Notes: generated from the letters alone by a model not told the origin. A DNA stretch of 64,000 nt from Deltaproteobacteria bacterium (GCA_029553295.1 JAKPCK010000090.1:23351-87350), one strand, 5' to 3'; positions 54,637 through 64,000 are shown, counted from the first letter of the stretch. Program-made: numbers and translations.

Positions 54637-56247
54637 ATGCAACAGCTATCTCTATTTGAACAAACTAAAGAAGATAAAAAATTATTTAATTTGAAAGATG
54701 CGAGTATATGGGCAACAAAATACGTTAATAAAAAAATTACAATTTCTAATATAGCATACTTAATTCAATATGGACGGATTAAAAAATATGAAAACAATGG
54801 TAATTCCTTAGTTGATTTGGATGAACTAAAAAATTATTATGATTCTTTTTCAAAAGAAACAAAATGGAAGGAAATATTAGGAGAAGATATCAATTGGCAT
54901 CTTTCTTTTTCAAATTATTCTGAAAAAGAAAGAACAAAACATGTGCATAGGTTACATCCTTATAAAGGTAAATTCATACCACAATTGGTTGAATATTTTC
55001 TCGATAATCATATTGATGAATTCAAAAAAGAAATTTATTTTAATAAAGGCGATATAGTATTAGATCCTTTCTGTGGAAGTGGAACAACATTAGTACAAGC
55101 AAATGAATTAGGAATTCACGCTATCGGAATAGATATTTCTTCCTTCAATGTCCTAATTTCTGAAGTAAAAGTTGAAAAGCATGATTTAATTCTTGTTGGA
55201 GATGCATTACATAGGCTAACATTAAAATTAAAAGAATTTCAAAAAGACAAAAAAAATATTATTTTTGAAGAGCATCTGCTTGAAGAACTTGCAAAATTCA
55301 ACAATAAATACTTTCCATCACCAGAGTATAAAAGAAAGGTCGCTAAAGGAATAATCAAAGAAGATGAATATGCAAAAGATAAAGAAACAGAATTTCTTCC
55401 TATTTATAAAGAGTTGATTCAAAAATATCAAATCAAAGTATTACAGGATAAAAATGAAACCTTTTTAGATAAATGGTTTATAGACCCCGTTAGGAAAGAG
55501 ATAAATTTTATAACAGAAGAAATAAAATTAATAAGTGACCCAGCCGTAAGGAAAGTCTTGACTATTATTTTAAGTAGAACTGCTCGTTCTTGTAGAGCAA
55601 CAACCCACGCAGATTTAGCTACTCTAAAGGAACCAGTTACTAATACTTACTATTGTAAAAAGCATGGGAAAATATGTAAACCAATATTTTCGATTTCAAA
55701 GTGGTGGGATTTTTATACAAAGGACACTTTAAATAGACTCAAAGCGTTTGAAAAGTTAAGAACTAATACTTTTCAAATTTGTTTAACAGGGGATTCAAGA
55801 ACTATAGATATTTATGAAGAAGTAAAAAAGAGAAATATAGAATTCGCAGAAATATTAAAAAATAACAAAATAAGAGGAATATTTTCTAGTCCACCGTATG
55901 TTGGACTTATTGATTATCATGAACAACATGCATATGCTTATGAAATATTTAAAGTCGAACGGAGAGATGATTTTGAAATAGGGCCTTTATCTAAGGGACA
56001 AGGCGAAGGGCAAAGAAAATCCTATATCGATGGAATAGCAGAAGTTCTTTTAAATTGCAAAAGATATCTTCAAAAAAATTATGATGTATTTTTAGTGGCA
56101 AACGATAAATTTAATCTTTACCCAAAGATTGCAGAAATAGCTGGAATGAAAATTGTCAATAAATTCAAGAGACCTGTCCTTAACAGAGTTGAGAAAGATA
56201 GAGATAATCCATATACAGAAACAATATTTCACTTAAAGGAAAAATAG
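54637..56247 (+). CDS. Type II DNA methyltransferase (SPPY motif, probably N4-cytosine)
   Basis: A 536-aa site-specific methyltransferase. Residues 15-75 look like an excisionase-type winged helix. Motif I (DPFCGSGTTL) comes near residue 148 and motif IV (SSPPYVGLIDYHEQ) near residue 412, an order different from the common beta class. SPPY favours N4-cytosine methylation but does not prove it. The AT-rich codon use differs from the flanking genes. Followed by a nuclease gene, forming a restriction-modification unit likely acquired by transfer. Confidence 0.88.
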   Translation: MQQLSLFEQTKEDKKLFNLKDASIWATKYVNKKITISNIAYLIQYGRIKKYENNGNSLVDLDELKNYYDSFSKETKWKEILGEDINWHLSFSNYSEKERTKHVHRLHPYKGKFIPQLVEYFLDNHIDEFKKEIYFNKGDIVLDPFCGSGTTLVQANELGIHAIGIDISSFNVLISEVKVEKHDLILVGDALHRLTLKLKEFQKDKKNIIFEEHLLEELAKFNNKYFPSPEYKRKVAKGIIKEDEYAKDKETEFLPIYKELIQKYQIKVLQDKNETFLDKWFIDPVRKEINFITEEIKLISDPAVRKVLTIILSRTARSCRATTHADLATLKEPVTNTYYCKKHGKICKPIFSISKWWDFYTKDTLNRLKAFEKLRTNTFQICLTGDSRTIDIYEEVKKRNIEFAEILKNNKIRGIFSSPPYVGLIDYHEQHAYAYEIFKVERRDDFEIGPLSKGQGEGQRKSYIDGIAEVLLNCKRYLQKNYDVFLVANDKFNLYPKIAEIAGMKIVNKFKRPVLNRVEKDRDNPYTETIFHLKEK

Positions 56248-56388
56248 AATGTGTCAATACTTTGATATTAAAATAGGTAATAATTAATGTTATACTTTTT
56301 TGGTTGAAAGTTGAGATGTGGCTCCCCGTGACAGAAAGAGATAAAATAAATTTTTCGAGTCGATATTTTATTCAAGAAGGTGTGAAAT

Positions 56389-57534
56389 ATGGACAATCTA
56401 TATAAAAAAATGAACGATGCATTAAAACATTTACAAGCTTTCCATGATGTTTTTAAGGTTGAAAAGAATTTTACAGAAACAGAAATAAATGATTACAAGA
56501 TTTATAAGTATAATTTGGATAAGATAACTAAAATCATAGAAGATTTAGATTTTGATTCTCAATTATACTCTCAAAAAGGTCGCCAGATGATTTTAGCTGA
56601 CCTTTTTGAATACATTTTATTAGGAAGAGGGTACTACTCGATACAAACCAAAGATGATAAGGAAAATTTTGTTAGGTTAATACTTTACTTTGTGAATTTA
56701 TTGATGAGTTATGAAACACTAACTGTTTCTGATAATTTAAGGGAAAAAGTTTTGGAAAAACTAAAAAAAGAGATACCAGAAATTACATTGGAAGAGAAGT
56801 TTCCTGAATTAAAGGGATTTAAAGGTAAAATTGGACTTAAGGAAGGAGAATCCGAAGCACCTAAAGAACTTAATAAATATTTTGATTCTTTGCTCCCAAA
56901 AACAGCGGGGGGATTATGGCATGAGTTATTAGTCTATGTATTTCTTCTCAGAAGCAATGTAGGATATATTATACCGTTATTGCTCTCACAACGTCTTCTA
57001 GGATTTAAAAGAAATATTATTCCACCAGATTTTCTGATTATAACATACGATAAAAATCTCTATGGTGTTGAAGTCGGAACTAAAAAGGAAATCCAATCTG
57101 GGGCATTTTCTTTACAAACTACTATCCCTACAGCAACAATAGATACAATAAATTCAAGAACATCTGATAGATGTCCTATATGTGAAAGATGGATTCCATT
57201 TTGCGAATTTGTAATAGATAACTATTCTAACTTTAGTAATGAAATAAAAAAAACTGAAATTAGATGTCTTGAAGACTGTAATATCCATGAAAAAGATGAT
57301 ATTGCTGCAGGGAAATGCCCTTATACGAAGTACTCTAGGAAAAAAGTCCAAACATTACTACACACACATCACGGTTATGCGAATGGATTGCACTACCATT
57401 ATAGATGCGTGCTAGAAAATGTGGATCAAAAAGTCAAAAAAGAAGAAATAGTGGCTGCGAAAGATAAAATTGCTTTAAAAACTCATTATCCATATTATTC
57501 TGGCCTTGAAGAATTGATGAAGAAAATGGAATAG
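56389..57534 (+). CDS. Probable type II restriction endonuclease (PD-(D/E)xK-like)
   Basis: A 381-aa protein unrecognised beyond its setting. PPDFLIITYDKNLYGVEVGTK resembles a PD...E-x-x-x-K nuclease core (around residue 205-230). A Cys cluster further on (CPICERWIPFC; CLEDC; CPYTKYS) is a likely zinc-binding domain. Its place directly after a methyltransferase supports a cognate endonuclease. AT-rich. The 141-bp gap before it shows no other gene. Confidence 0.65.
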   Translation: MDNLYKKMNDALKHLQAFHDVFKVEKNFTETEINDYKIYKYNLDKITKIIEDLDFDSQLYSQKGRQMILADLFEYILLGRGYYSIQTKDDKENFVRLILYFVNLLMSYETLTVSDNLREKVLEKLKKEIPEITLEEKFPELKGFKGKIGLKEGESEAPKELNKYFDSLLPKTAGGLWHELLVYVFLLRSNVGYIIPLLLSQRLLGFKRNIIPPDFLIITYDKNLYGVEVGTKKEIQSGAFSLQTTIPTATIDTINSRTSDRCPICERWIPFCEFVIDNYSNFSNEIKKTEIRCLEDCNIHEKDDIAAGKCPYTKYSRKKVQTLLHTHHGYANGLHYHYRCVLENVDQKVKKEEIVAAKDKIALKTHYPYYSGLEELMKKME

Positions 57535-57939
57535 TTATGGCTTTATTATAAATTAAAAACAGTAAAAGTTGATTTATTTGTTGAAGATAATAATGGAGGC
57601 ATTTATTTGTTTGACTTGAAGACAGTAAAGCCAAATTTAAGTAATTTCAAAGATTTTAAAAGGACACTATTAGAGTGGATAGCGATTTATTTATATAAAC
57701 ACCCTGATGCAAATGTCCATTCATATTTAGCCATTCCTTATAACCCCTATGAACCAAAACCTTACGAAAGATGGACATTAAAAGGTATGTTAGATTTAGA
57801 TAATGAGTTAAAAGTTGGTGAAGAATTTTGGAATTTTTTAGCTGGTAAGGGTGCATATCAAGAATTATTGAATTGTTTTGAAAGGGTTGGGATAGAATTG
57901 AGGCCCGAGATAGACGAATATTTTTCAAAATTTGAATAA
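57535..57939 (+). pseudogene. C-terminal remnant of a MjaII/TdeIII-family restriction endonuclease
   Basis: In the same frame as the preceding nuclease gene and directly after its TAG, the sequence encodes the catalytic C-terminal half of a MjaII/TdeIII-type enzyme: VKVDLFVEDNNGGIYLFDLK (D...DxK), KDFKRTLLEWIAIYL, AIPYNPYEPKPYERWTLKG. The N-terminal half is absent. The only starts are a TTG at 57607 or later ATGs, none with a good ribosome-binding site. It looks like decay after a recombination or deletion. Confidence 0.7.
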
Positions 57940-57964
57940 AAATCGGTTCTGGTATGGAGGTCCT

Positions 57965-59251
57965 ATGGAAGACATAAAAGGGATGTATAAAAAGGTTGTG
58001 AAAGACAGGTTTCCCGATACAATAAAGATTGACATGGGGGGTCAAATACTCATTTACAAAAAAAAGGTATGGAGCATATATGACGCTGATGAGGGGTGTA
58101 ATGTGGAGAGGGGGTTAAGATACGGAGAGAACCCTGACCAGCCTGCTGCCATGTATGAATTAATAAACGGCAATATAACGCTTGGCGATGTGAGGTTCTT
58201 TGATTTCAAAGAGGGGTTGACAAGCAGGATTACAGAAAATGATATGTTACAGGTGGGAAAGCATCCTGGTAAGATAAACTTAACTGATGTGGACAATGCC
58301 CTGAACATACTTAAATACCTCGATAAAAAGCCTGCATGCGCCATTATGAAACACAACAATCCATCAGGGGTTGCATACGGCTCAACAAGTGCAGAGGCTT
58401 TCATAAAGGCATTTTCCTGTGACCGCATTGCTGCCTTCGGGGGATGTGTTGTATTTACCAGGACACTGGATGAAGCTACAGCAAAAGAGATGGTCCCTTA
58501 CTATTTCGAGGTTGTATGTGCGCCTGAATTTGAAGGCAGGGCAATAGATGTCCTTAAAAAGTGGAAAAACTTAAGACTCCTCAAGATAGAGGGGATAAAC
58601 AGGTTAAGGGATTTTAGATATGCAAGGCACATAGATATAAAATCCCTTATGGACGGTGGTATAATACTCCAGGAATCCCAGCCCTTCAGGATAAAATCCA
58701 AAGAAGATCTAAAGCCTGCAGAGGCAGTTTATAAAGGTGAGACCTATAGAATAAAAAGGTTACCTACTGAAAAAGAATACGAGGATATGCTTTTCGGCTG
58801 GTATGTAGAGTCAGGGGTAAGCTCCAACTCAGCCTTATTTGTCAAGGATGAGGCCACGGTTGCCATAGGCACAGGGGAACAGGATAGGGTAGGTGTCGTG
58901 GAGATTGCCATATTCAAGGCATATAAAAAATTCACAGACCTTGAGATATTCAAGAAATACGGTGTCCCATATGCAGTATTCAAGCTTGAGGCAGAAAAGG
59001 GTAAAAGAAACATAGAAGACTTAAAAGCAATCGAAGAATATACAAGGCAGCAGAAGGCAGGTCTTATTGGTTCGGTTGTGGTATCCGATGGATTTTTCCC
59101 GTTCAGGGACGGTGTTGATGCTGCCATAAAAGAAGGTGCCACAGCAGTTATCCAACCCGGGGGCTCAGAGCGTGACTACGAGGTCATAGAGGCCTGCAAT
59201 GAATCCAATGTGACCATGGTCTTTACAGGACAGAGGTTATTTAAACATTGA
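57965..59251 (+). CDS. purH: AICAR transformylase domain protein (PurH C-terminal half, stand-alone)
   Basis: A 428-aa protein with the AICAR formyltransferase domain: RYGENPDQPAAMYE, catalytic Lys-His in MKHNNPSGVAYG, SGVSSNSALF and VIQPGGSERD. It converts AICAR to FAICAR with 10-formyl-tetrahydrofolate in purine synthesis. The N-terminal IMP-cyclohydrolase domain of bifunctional PurH is missing, so cyclisation must be done by another protein. Start ATG 57965 has GGAGGT; the in-frame ATG 57932 overlaps the nuclease remnant. Confidence 0.9.
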   Translation: MEDIKGMYKKVVKDRFPDTIKIDMGGQILIYKKKVWSIYDADEGCNVERGLRYGENPDQPAAMYELINGNITLGDVRFFDFKEGLTSRITENDMLQVGKHPGKINLTDVDNALNILKYLDKKPACAIMKHNNPSGVAYGSTSAEAFIKAFSCDRIAAFGGCVVFTRTLDEATAKEMVPYYFEVVCAPEFEGRAIDVLKKWKNLRLLKIEGINRLRDFRYARHIDIKSLMDGGIILQESQPFRIKSKEDLKPAEAVYKGETYRIKRLPTEKEYEDMLFGWYVESGVSSNSALFVKDEATVAIGTGEQDRVGVVEIAIFKAYKKFTDLEIFKKYGVPYAVFKLEAEKGKRNIEDLKAIEEYTRQQKAGLIGSVVVSDGFFPFRDGVDAAIKEGATAVIQPGGSERDYEVIEACNESNVTMVFTGQRLFKH

Positions 59252-59286
59252 GGCCTTTAAAAAACCTCAAGTCTATGTATGGTTTT

Positions 59287-59307
59287 TAGCCTATAGACTA
59301 CAGCCTG
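59287..59307. repeat. Degenerate heptamer repeat
   Basis: TAGCCTA, TAGACTA, CAGCCTG in tandem, a diverged relative of the TATAGAC array, between purH and its terminator. Confidence 0.35.
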
Positions 59308-59322
59308 CGTTTTTTTCTGCAT

Positions 59323-59354
59323 AAAAAAGGACGGTTGGATAACCGTCCTTTTTT
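59323..59354. terminator. Bidirectional intrinsic terminator
   Basis: AAAAAAGGACGGTT, loop GGAT, AACCGTCCTTTTTT: a 14-bp stem with A-tract and T-tract on either side. It serves purH (plus) and the convergent antiporter gene (minus). Confidence 0.92.
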
Positions 59355-59377
59355 GTATTATTAATTTCAAGTTCAGT

Positions 59378-60610
59378 TTAAGATTTTTTAGGTGGCCTTA
59401 AAAGAATCATTGCTATTATTATACCGAGTATAGCCATGCCTGCAGTGGGGTAGAATGAAATGGTATAGCTTCCAAATGCATCTTTGGCACTACCTGATAT
59501 TATACCACCTATGATTGCGCCGAGACCGTAGGCGCTGAAAACAACACCATATTTCTGGGCATAGCCTTCAAGTCCAAAGAAGCTTGCTGTAGCAGCAGGG
59601 CCTATTGCAAGCCATCCACCAAGACACAGCCAGAAACCGCAGAATGCCACTGCATAAAGCCCTACCGAACCCTTACCTGCTGCAAGCATCATGGCAGATG
59701 CAACGAATATTATTATAAATGAAATGACCGCAGACCACCTTGGCGTTATCTTATCTGTTAATGCACCGAAGATGGGTCTTCCTATGCCATTGAATATAGC
59801 AAAGACCATAACGAGTGTCGCTGCTGTAGATACATCGAGCCCAATTACCTCACGGCCCACTGCTGCAGAGATACCTATTGCCATAAGTCCTGCTGTAGCA
59901 CCGAGGATATAGCACAACCACAGACCATAAAAACTCGATGTCTTGAGCATCATTCCAGTGGTTAATGATTTTCCACCAGCTGCTGTTGACGGAGGTGTCC
60001 AGCCTTTTGGTTTATAACCTGCAGGGGGGAATTTCATGGGCATGGAAAGCATAACAGTAACTATTAAGAATGCAATGCCCATAATACCGAATGCAGCAAG
60101 GGGTCCATATTTCAGTATAAGTGTTTTTGCAACGGGTGCTGTGACAAAGGCAGAGGCACCAAAACCAAGCAGGGCAAGTCCAACAGCAAGCCCTTTTTTG
60201 TCGGGGAACCATTTTGTTGCAACAGAAACAGGACCACCATACACAATACCAACTCCAGCACCACCTATCACGCCATATGTAATGACAACCATGGTAATAT
60301 TAGAGGCAAAGTATGTCAGCATCCATCCAATACCAACCACAATGCCCCCTATCATCATAACCTTTCTCGGCCCGTATTTATCTATAAATCTGCCTGCAAA
60401 GAAAGTAAAAAGGGCAAACATGGCAAGGAAGATCATATAAGGCAGACCTCCCTGGGTTGCCCCTATCTTAAAAAGCTCTTCCAGGGGTTTCTTGAATACG
60501 CTGTAGGCATAGACAGCACCGAGACACATGTTCACAATCAAACCCAGAAAAACAAATACCCACCTGCCTGCTTCAGCAGACATACCAAATACTTTTGTAT
60601 CATTTGACAT
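59378..60610 (-). CDS. OFA-family MFS antiporter (oxalate/formate type)
   Basis: A 410-aa major facilitator with twelve predicted helices. The start GRWVFVFLGLIVNMCLGAVYAYSVF and the loop RFIDKYGPRKVMMIGG are typical of the oxalate/formate antiporter family. Substrate could be formate, oxalate or another monocarboxylate; formate would suit syntrophic metabolism. ATG 60610 is preferred because AAAGGAGG lies upstream. The leader contains tandem AGCTAAA heptamers. Confidence 0.88.
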   Translation of the reverse strand: MSNDTKVFGMSAEAGRWVFVFLGLIVNMCLGAVYAYSVFKKPLEELFKIGATQGGLPYMIFLAMFALFTFFAGRFIDKYGPRKVMMIGGIVVGIGWMLTYFASNITMVVITYGVIGGAGVGIVYGGPVSVATKWFPDKKGLAVGLALLGFGASAFVTAPVAKTLILKYGPLAAFGIMGIAFLIVTVMLSMPMKFPPAGYKPKGWTPPSTAAGGKSLTTGMMLKTSSFYGLWLCYILGATAGLMAIGISAAVGREVIGLDVSTAATLVMVFAIFNGIGRPIFGALTDKITPRWSAVISFIIIFVASAMMLAAGKGSVGLYAVAFCGFWLCLGGWLAIGPAATASFFGLEGYAQKYGVVFSAYGLGAIIGGIISGSAKDAFGSYTISFYPTAGMAILGIIIAMILLRPPKKS

Positions 60611-60821
60611 CTGGCTTACCTCCTTTAGCTTTTCTTTAGCTTTTAGCTTTAAAGTTAAATTCAATAAGACTGCTAAATTTTCCTAAATTTAGATTGATTG
60701 TGAAAATTATTATATATCCCTCATGTTGTCAAGATTTTTCTATTCAAAAGATGCGGTTTCAATTTAAATTTTTTCAAATGTCCTGATTTGGATAAAACAT
60801 GGTCTGAGATTCAAAAATCTC
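60611..60821. other. Intergenic region between divergent antiporter and str operon
   Basis: No ORF is seen. On the minus strand a TATAAT (60709-60714) lies only 12 bp from a TTGACA (60727-60732), too close for a standard promoter, so the antiporter promoter is not settled. Heptamer repeats lie at the left edge. Confidence 0.4.
60624..60648. repeat. TTTAGCT heptamers in the antiporter leader
   Basis: TTTAGCT at 60624, then after 4 nt two more in tandem (60635-60648). Read on the minus strand the last AGCTAAA unit runs into the GGAGG ribosome-binding site. Confidence 0.6.
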
Positions 60822-60849
60822 TTGACATAAAACAGCAAAATCGTTTAAT
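60822..60849 (+). promoter_or_regulatory. Promoter of the str operon
   Basis: TTGACA (60822-60827) and TTTAAT (60844-60849), 16 bp apart. Leader of about 75 nt to rpsL, which has TGGAGGT before its ATG. Confidence 0.65.
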
Positions 60850-60932
60850 ATACCGAAGTTTTTCGCCGATAGAGTTGGCTTATAACATATCCCTTTAAAA
60901 TTGTAGGGGATTATTTTTTTTGGAGGTATTTA

Positions 60933-61307
60933 ATGCCTACTATTAACCAATTGGTCAGGCAGGGGAGAGAGATTGTCAAAAAGAAGAGTTCCTCACCGGC
61001 CCTTACAAATTGTCCTCAAAAAAGAGGGGTCTGTGTGAGGGTGTATACAACTACACCGAAGAAACCAAACTCAGCTTTACGTAAGGTTGCCCGTGTGAGA
61101 TTGACAAACGGGATAGAGGTTACAACATATGTCCCTGGCATTGGTCATAATCTGCAGGAACACTCTGTAGTTTTAATAAGGGGCGGCAGGGTAAAAGACC
61201 TGCCCGGTGTCAGATACCACATAATCAGGGGCTCCCTCGATGCCAGCGGAGTAGCAAACAGGAAGAAGAGCAGGTCAAAATACGGTGCAAAGAGACCGAA
61301 ACAGTAA
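60933..61307 (+). CDS. rpsL: 30S ribosomal protein S12
   Basis: S12 (124 aa) with the decoding-centre loops [17 protein letters not shown] and [13 protein letters not shown]. The Lys residues linked to streptomycin sensitivity are wild type, and the Asp modified by RimO is present (VKDLPG). Confidence 0.98.
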   Translation: MPTINQLVRQGREIVKKKSSSPALTNCPQKRGVCVRVYTTTPKKPNSALRKVARVRLTNGIEVTTYVPGIGHNLQEHSVVLIRGGRVKDLPGVRYHIIRGSLDASGVANRKKSRSKYGAKRPKQ

Positions 61308-61319
61308 GGAGTATTAAGG

Positions 61320-61790
61320 ATGCTGAGAAAAGGACATATATCAAAGAGAGAAAAACTTCCTGATTCAAAATACAACGACCTACTGGTTTCTCGTTTGATA
61401 AATTGTATTATGTGGGATGGAAAAAAGAGCATAGCAAGGAAGATAGTGTATGGTGCCTTTGATCTTATAGAAAGCAGGCAAAAAGAAGACCCCCTAAAGG
61501 TCTTTCACAAGGCTATGGATAATATAAAACCTGAACTTGAGGTTAAGGCAAGAAGGGTTGGCGGTGCAACATATCAGGTTCCTGTAGAAGTGAGGCTGAA
61601 CAGAAAGTTATCACTCTCCATAAGGTGGCTCATAAGATATTCAAGGGAGAGGTCAGAAAAGACCATGATAGAAAGGCTTGCCGGCGAGATACTTGACGCC
61701 TATAATAACAAAGGCGGTGCAGTTAAAAAGAGAGAGGATACCCATAAGATGGCCGAGGCAAACAAGGCCTTTGCCCATTACAGGTGGTAA
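61320..61790 (+). CDS. rpsG: 30S ribosomal protein S7
   Basis: S7 of 156 aa, the usual bacterial size, with [18 protein letters not shown] and the C-terminal [16 protein letters not shown]. It lies 12 nt after rpsL in the str operon; S7 is the translational repressor of this operon in studied bacteria. Confidence 0.98.
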   Translation: MLRKGHISKREKLPDSKYNDLLVSRLINCIMWDGKKSIARKIVYGAFDLIESRQKEDPLKVFHKAMDNIKPELEVKARRVGGATYQVPVEVRLNRKLSLSIRWLIRYSRERSEKTMIERLAGEILDAYNNKGGAVKKREDTHKMAEANKAFAHYRW

Positions 61791-61797
61791 TAACAGG

Positions 61798-63882
61798 ATG
61801 AATAAAAGCATTAGAAATGTAGGGATAATGGCTCATATAGATGCAGGCAAGACAACTGCCACTGAGCGGATTCTTTTTTATACAGGCGTCAATAACAGGA
61901 TTGGTGAGGTAGATGACGGCGCTGCAACAATGGACTGGATGGAAGAGGAGAAAGAAAGGGGCATAACCATTACTGCTGCCGCTACAACCTGTTTCTGGAG
62001 AGACCACAGGATAAATATCATAGATACCCCGGGACACATAGATTTTACCCTTGAGGTGGGAAGGTCGTTGAGGGTTTTGGACGGTGCTGTTGCACTATTC
62101 TCTGCTGTTGAAGGAGTTGAGCCACAGTCAGAGACAGTATGGAGACAGGCAGATAGATATAATGTCCCGAGAATAGCATTTGTAAACAAGATGGACAGAC
62201 CTGGGGCAGATTTCTTTAGATGCGTTGAGATGATGGAGGAGATGTTAAAGGCAAACCCATTGATGCTCCAGATACCTGTAAAAAACGGGGATGATTTTAT
62301 AGGTTTTGTGGATGTGATAAAAGGCGAGACAGTCATATACGATAAAGACAGGCTTGGCGTTACATATTCTGTGGTAAATGAAATCCCCGATGGACTAAAA
62401 GAAAGATATAATCAGGCGAGAGAGGTCATGCTTGAAAAGCTCTCAGAGATTGATGATGGTCTTATGGAGAGCTATCTTGAGGGCCTATGTATAGATGAAG
62501 ATGAGATTAAATCTGTCATAAGAAAGGGGACACTGGAAGGCAAGATAATCCCTGTATTGTGTGGTTCTGCATTCAAAAACAAGGGAATACAGGCCCTCCT
62601 TGATGCATTGGTAGATTACCTCCCTTCACCGGCTGATATATCCCCTTATAAATTCTGGACATCTGACGGAAATGAAGGTTTCCTGAAAGGCACTAAAGAC
62701 GAGCCCTTCAGTGGACTTGTGTTTAAGATTATGAATGACCCATTTGTGGGTCACCTAAGCTATATAAGGATTTATTCTGGTTCATTAAATACAGGTGATT
62801 CTGTATTGAACAGCTCAAAGGATAAGACAGAGAGGATTGGAAGGGTTCTGAGGCTCCATGCAAACAAAAGGGAAGAGATAAGGCATGTAGAATCCGGTGA
62901 TATATGTGCTGTTGTGGGATTGAAGGGCGTAACAACAGGGGATACCCTTTGTCAGGTGGGACAGGATATCCTATATGAAAACATAGAGGTCCCCCAGCCT
63001 GTCCTTTCATGTGCTATAGCCCCGAAAAAGAAAGACGACCTGAAAAAGATGTGGCTTGTATTTAACAGGTATACTGTTGAAGACCCTTCTTTGAACGTCA
63101 GGCTCGATAGTGAGACAGGTGAAGTAATATTATCGGGCATGGGAGAACTCCATCTTGATATAGTTATGAACAGGGCAAAAAGAGAACACAATCTGGAGAT
63201 GATCTCTTCTCCTCCTCAGGTTGCCTACAGAGAGACAATAACAAAAAGCTCCCAGGCAGTGGGAAAATACATAAAACAGTCTGGTGGCAAGGGTCAATAC
63301 GGCCATGTGGTAATAAATATAACACCCACAGAAGGCACGGGATTTATATTTGAGAACAAGATAATAGGCGGTGCAATACCAAAGGAATACATATCCAGTG
63401 TGGAGGCAGGGATAAGGGAGGCCCTTGAAAAGGGTGTTGTCCTTGGATACCCGGTAATAGACATAAAGGTTGAACTCCTTGATGGCTCATACCATGAGGT
63501 AGATTCATCAGAACTCGCCTTTAAGCTTGCAGGGTCTATTGCTGTTAAAGAGGGCATTAAAAAATCTAACCCTATACTCCTTGAGCCTGTTATGAAGGTA
63601 GACGTTAACACCCCCAATGAATTTTTAGGTTCAGTGGTAGGGGACCTTTCCTCAAGAAGGGGCAAGATCGCTGAAATAGGGGATAGAAACGGATACAAAT
63701 CCATCACTGCATATGTTCCCCTTGAAGAGATGTTCGGGTATACTACAAATATACGTTCAATAACCCAGGGAAGGGGAAACCACACAATGGAGTTTTTCCA
63801 TTATGCCCCTGTTCCACAGAATATTTTTGAAAATATAATAAAAGATAGAGAAAAAATACAAACGGAGGTCCTCTATGGCTAA
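61798..63882 (+). CDS. fusA: Elongation factor G
   Basis: EF-G (694 aa) drives ribosomal translocation. G1 AHIDAGKTT, the switch [17 protein letters not shown]3 DTPGHIDF, G4 [10 protein letters not shown] and domains II-V are present. The switch-II helix reads [18 protein letters not shown] where most EF-G have [17 protein letters not shown] 61798 with AGG upstream is the true start; a longer in-frame opening lies within rpsG. It overlaps tuf by 8 nt. Confidence 0.97.
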   Translation: MNKSIRNVGIMAHIDAGKTTATERILFYTGVNNRIGEVDDGAATMDWMEEEKERGITITAAATTCFWRDHRINIIDTPGHIDFTLEVGRSLRVLDGAVALFSAVEGVEPQSETVWRQADRYNVPRIAFVNKMDRPGADFFRCVEMMEEMLKANPLMLQIPVKNGDDFIGFVDVIKGETVIYDKDRLGVTYSVVNEIPDGLKERYNQAREVMLEKLSEIDDGLMESYLEGLCIDEDEIKSVIRKGTLEGKIIPVLCGSAFKNKGIQALLDALVDYLPSPADISPYKFWTSDGNEGFLKGTKDEPFSGLVFKIMNDPFVGHLSYIRIYSGSLNTGDSVLNSSKDKTERIGRVLRLHANKREEIRHVESGDICAVVGLKGVTTGDTLCQVGQDILYENIEVPQPVLSCAIAPKKKDDLKKMWLVFNRYTVEDPSLNVRLDSETGEVILSGMGELHLDIVMNRAKREHNLEMISSPPQVAYRETITKSSQAVGKYIKQSGGKGQYGHVVINITPTEGTGFIFENKIIGGAIPKEYISSVEAGIREALEKGVVLGYPVIDIKVELLDGSYHEVDSSELAFKLAGSIAVKEGIKKSNPILLEPVMKVDVNTPNEFLGSVVGDLSSRRGKIAEIGDRNGYKSITAYVPLEEMFGYTTNIRSITQGRGNHTMEFFHYAPVPQNIFENIIKDREKIQTEVLYG

Positions 63883-64000
63883 GAAAAAGTTTGAAAGAAC
63901 CAAACCCCATGTGAACATAGGCACCATAGGACATATAGACCATGGTAAGACAACACTGACCAGTGCAATTACCAGGTGTCTTGCCAACAAGGGTATGGCA
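63875..64000 (+). CDS. tuf: Elongation factor Tu, N-terminal part (truncated by window)
   Basis: ATG 63875 (ACGGAGGT upstream) begins [18 protein letters not shown] followed by HIDHGKTTL, the EF-Tu P-loop. 42 codons are inside the window. The overlap with fusA and gene order rpsL-rpsG-fusA-tuf confirm the call. Confidence 0.97.
   Translation, partial: MAKKKFERTKPHVNIGTIGHIDHGKTTLTSAITRCLANKGMA

Noticed and set aside
57532..57534. TAG readthrough joining the nuclease to the MjaII/TdeIII-like fragment
   Set aside because: It would give a protein with two nuclease cores; decay of the second gene is simpler, and nothing suggests a readthrough signal.
60709..60732. TTGACA and TATAAT on the minus strand before the OFA antiporter
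   Set aside because: Spacing is only 12 bp, too short for a sigma70 promoter; left as unresolved.
61678..61797. Upstream extension of fusA into rpsG
   Set aside because: EF-G begins at [15 protein letters not shown]; the extension is an alternate frame of rpsG.
1..64000. CRISPR array, IS element, prophage or rRNA operon
   Set aside because: No regularly spaced direct repeats, transposase, integrase or rRNA-like sequence was seen.

Overview
The window reads as a chromosome segment from an anaerobic Gram-negative bacterium. My best guess is a syntrophic or sulfate-reducer-like lineage once called Deltaproteobacteria, but this is an inference. It rests on a BamD/LptA-type outer-membrane lipoprotein, an acyl-CoA dehydrogenase operon coupled to ETF and FixCX, a complete bacterial V/A-type ATPase, probable use of selenocysteine, and an acyl-CoA ligase linked to a Liv-type importer. 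Genes are dense, many start at GTG or TTG, neighbours often overlap at ATGA, and clear sigma70-type promoters (TTGACA / TATAAT-like) can be seen.

Layout. 1-3373: minus-strand genes (a truncated alpha-amylase-like gene, hflX, rlmN). 3626-12437: a V/A-ATPase operon in the order F-I-K-E-C-G-A-B-D, as in Enterococcus hirae ntp, whose c-subunit carries the residues of the Na+-binding site. 12509-21823: queA, tgt, yajC, rpsF-ssb-like-rpsR-rplI-dnaB-pgsA, gap-pgk-tpiA-secG and a tRNA-Leu(GAG). 21995-24762: a P-type cation ATPase (minus) behind a yybP-ykoY (Mn2+) riboswitch with an overlapping terminator, followed by marC and a small zinc-ribbon protein. 25867-32555: a livKHMGF importer joined to an acyl-CoA ligase. 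32731-39063: the macromolecular-synthesis operon rpsU-yqeY-mutS2-dnaG-rpoD. 39083-43714: acd-etfB-etfA-fixC-fixX. 43728-47982: tiny membrane ORFs, an exported Ntn-hydrolase, a NifU-C-like gene with an in-frame TGA and a SECIS-like hairpin, a VanX-type dipeptidase, a lipoprotein metallo-beta-lactamase and rsmG. 48031-54610: a BamD-LptA fusion, a thioesterase, trxA, polX, nth and a transketolase. 54637-57939: an AT-rich restriction-modification island with a decayed second nuclease. 57965-60610: a stand-alone AICAR transformylase domain and an OFA-family antiporter. 60822-64000: the str operon rpsL-rpsG-fusA-tuf (tuf cut off by the window).

How they fit together. Acids could be imported by Liv, activated by the CoA ligase and oxidised by Acd; electrons would pass to EtfAB and then to FixCX. 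The V-ATPase would couple ATP to an ion gradient, possibly Na+. These links are inferred from gene order and families, not demonstrated.

Most interesting points: the candidate selenoprotein at 45094-45324, hflX apparently starting at a non-standard ATA codon, the BamD-LptA fusion, the Mn2+ riboswitch with a mutually exclusive terminator, and scattered 7-bp tandem repeats in intergenic DNA. No CRISPR array, intact insertion sequence or rRNA gene was seen.
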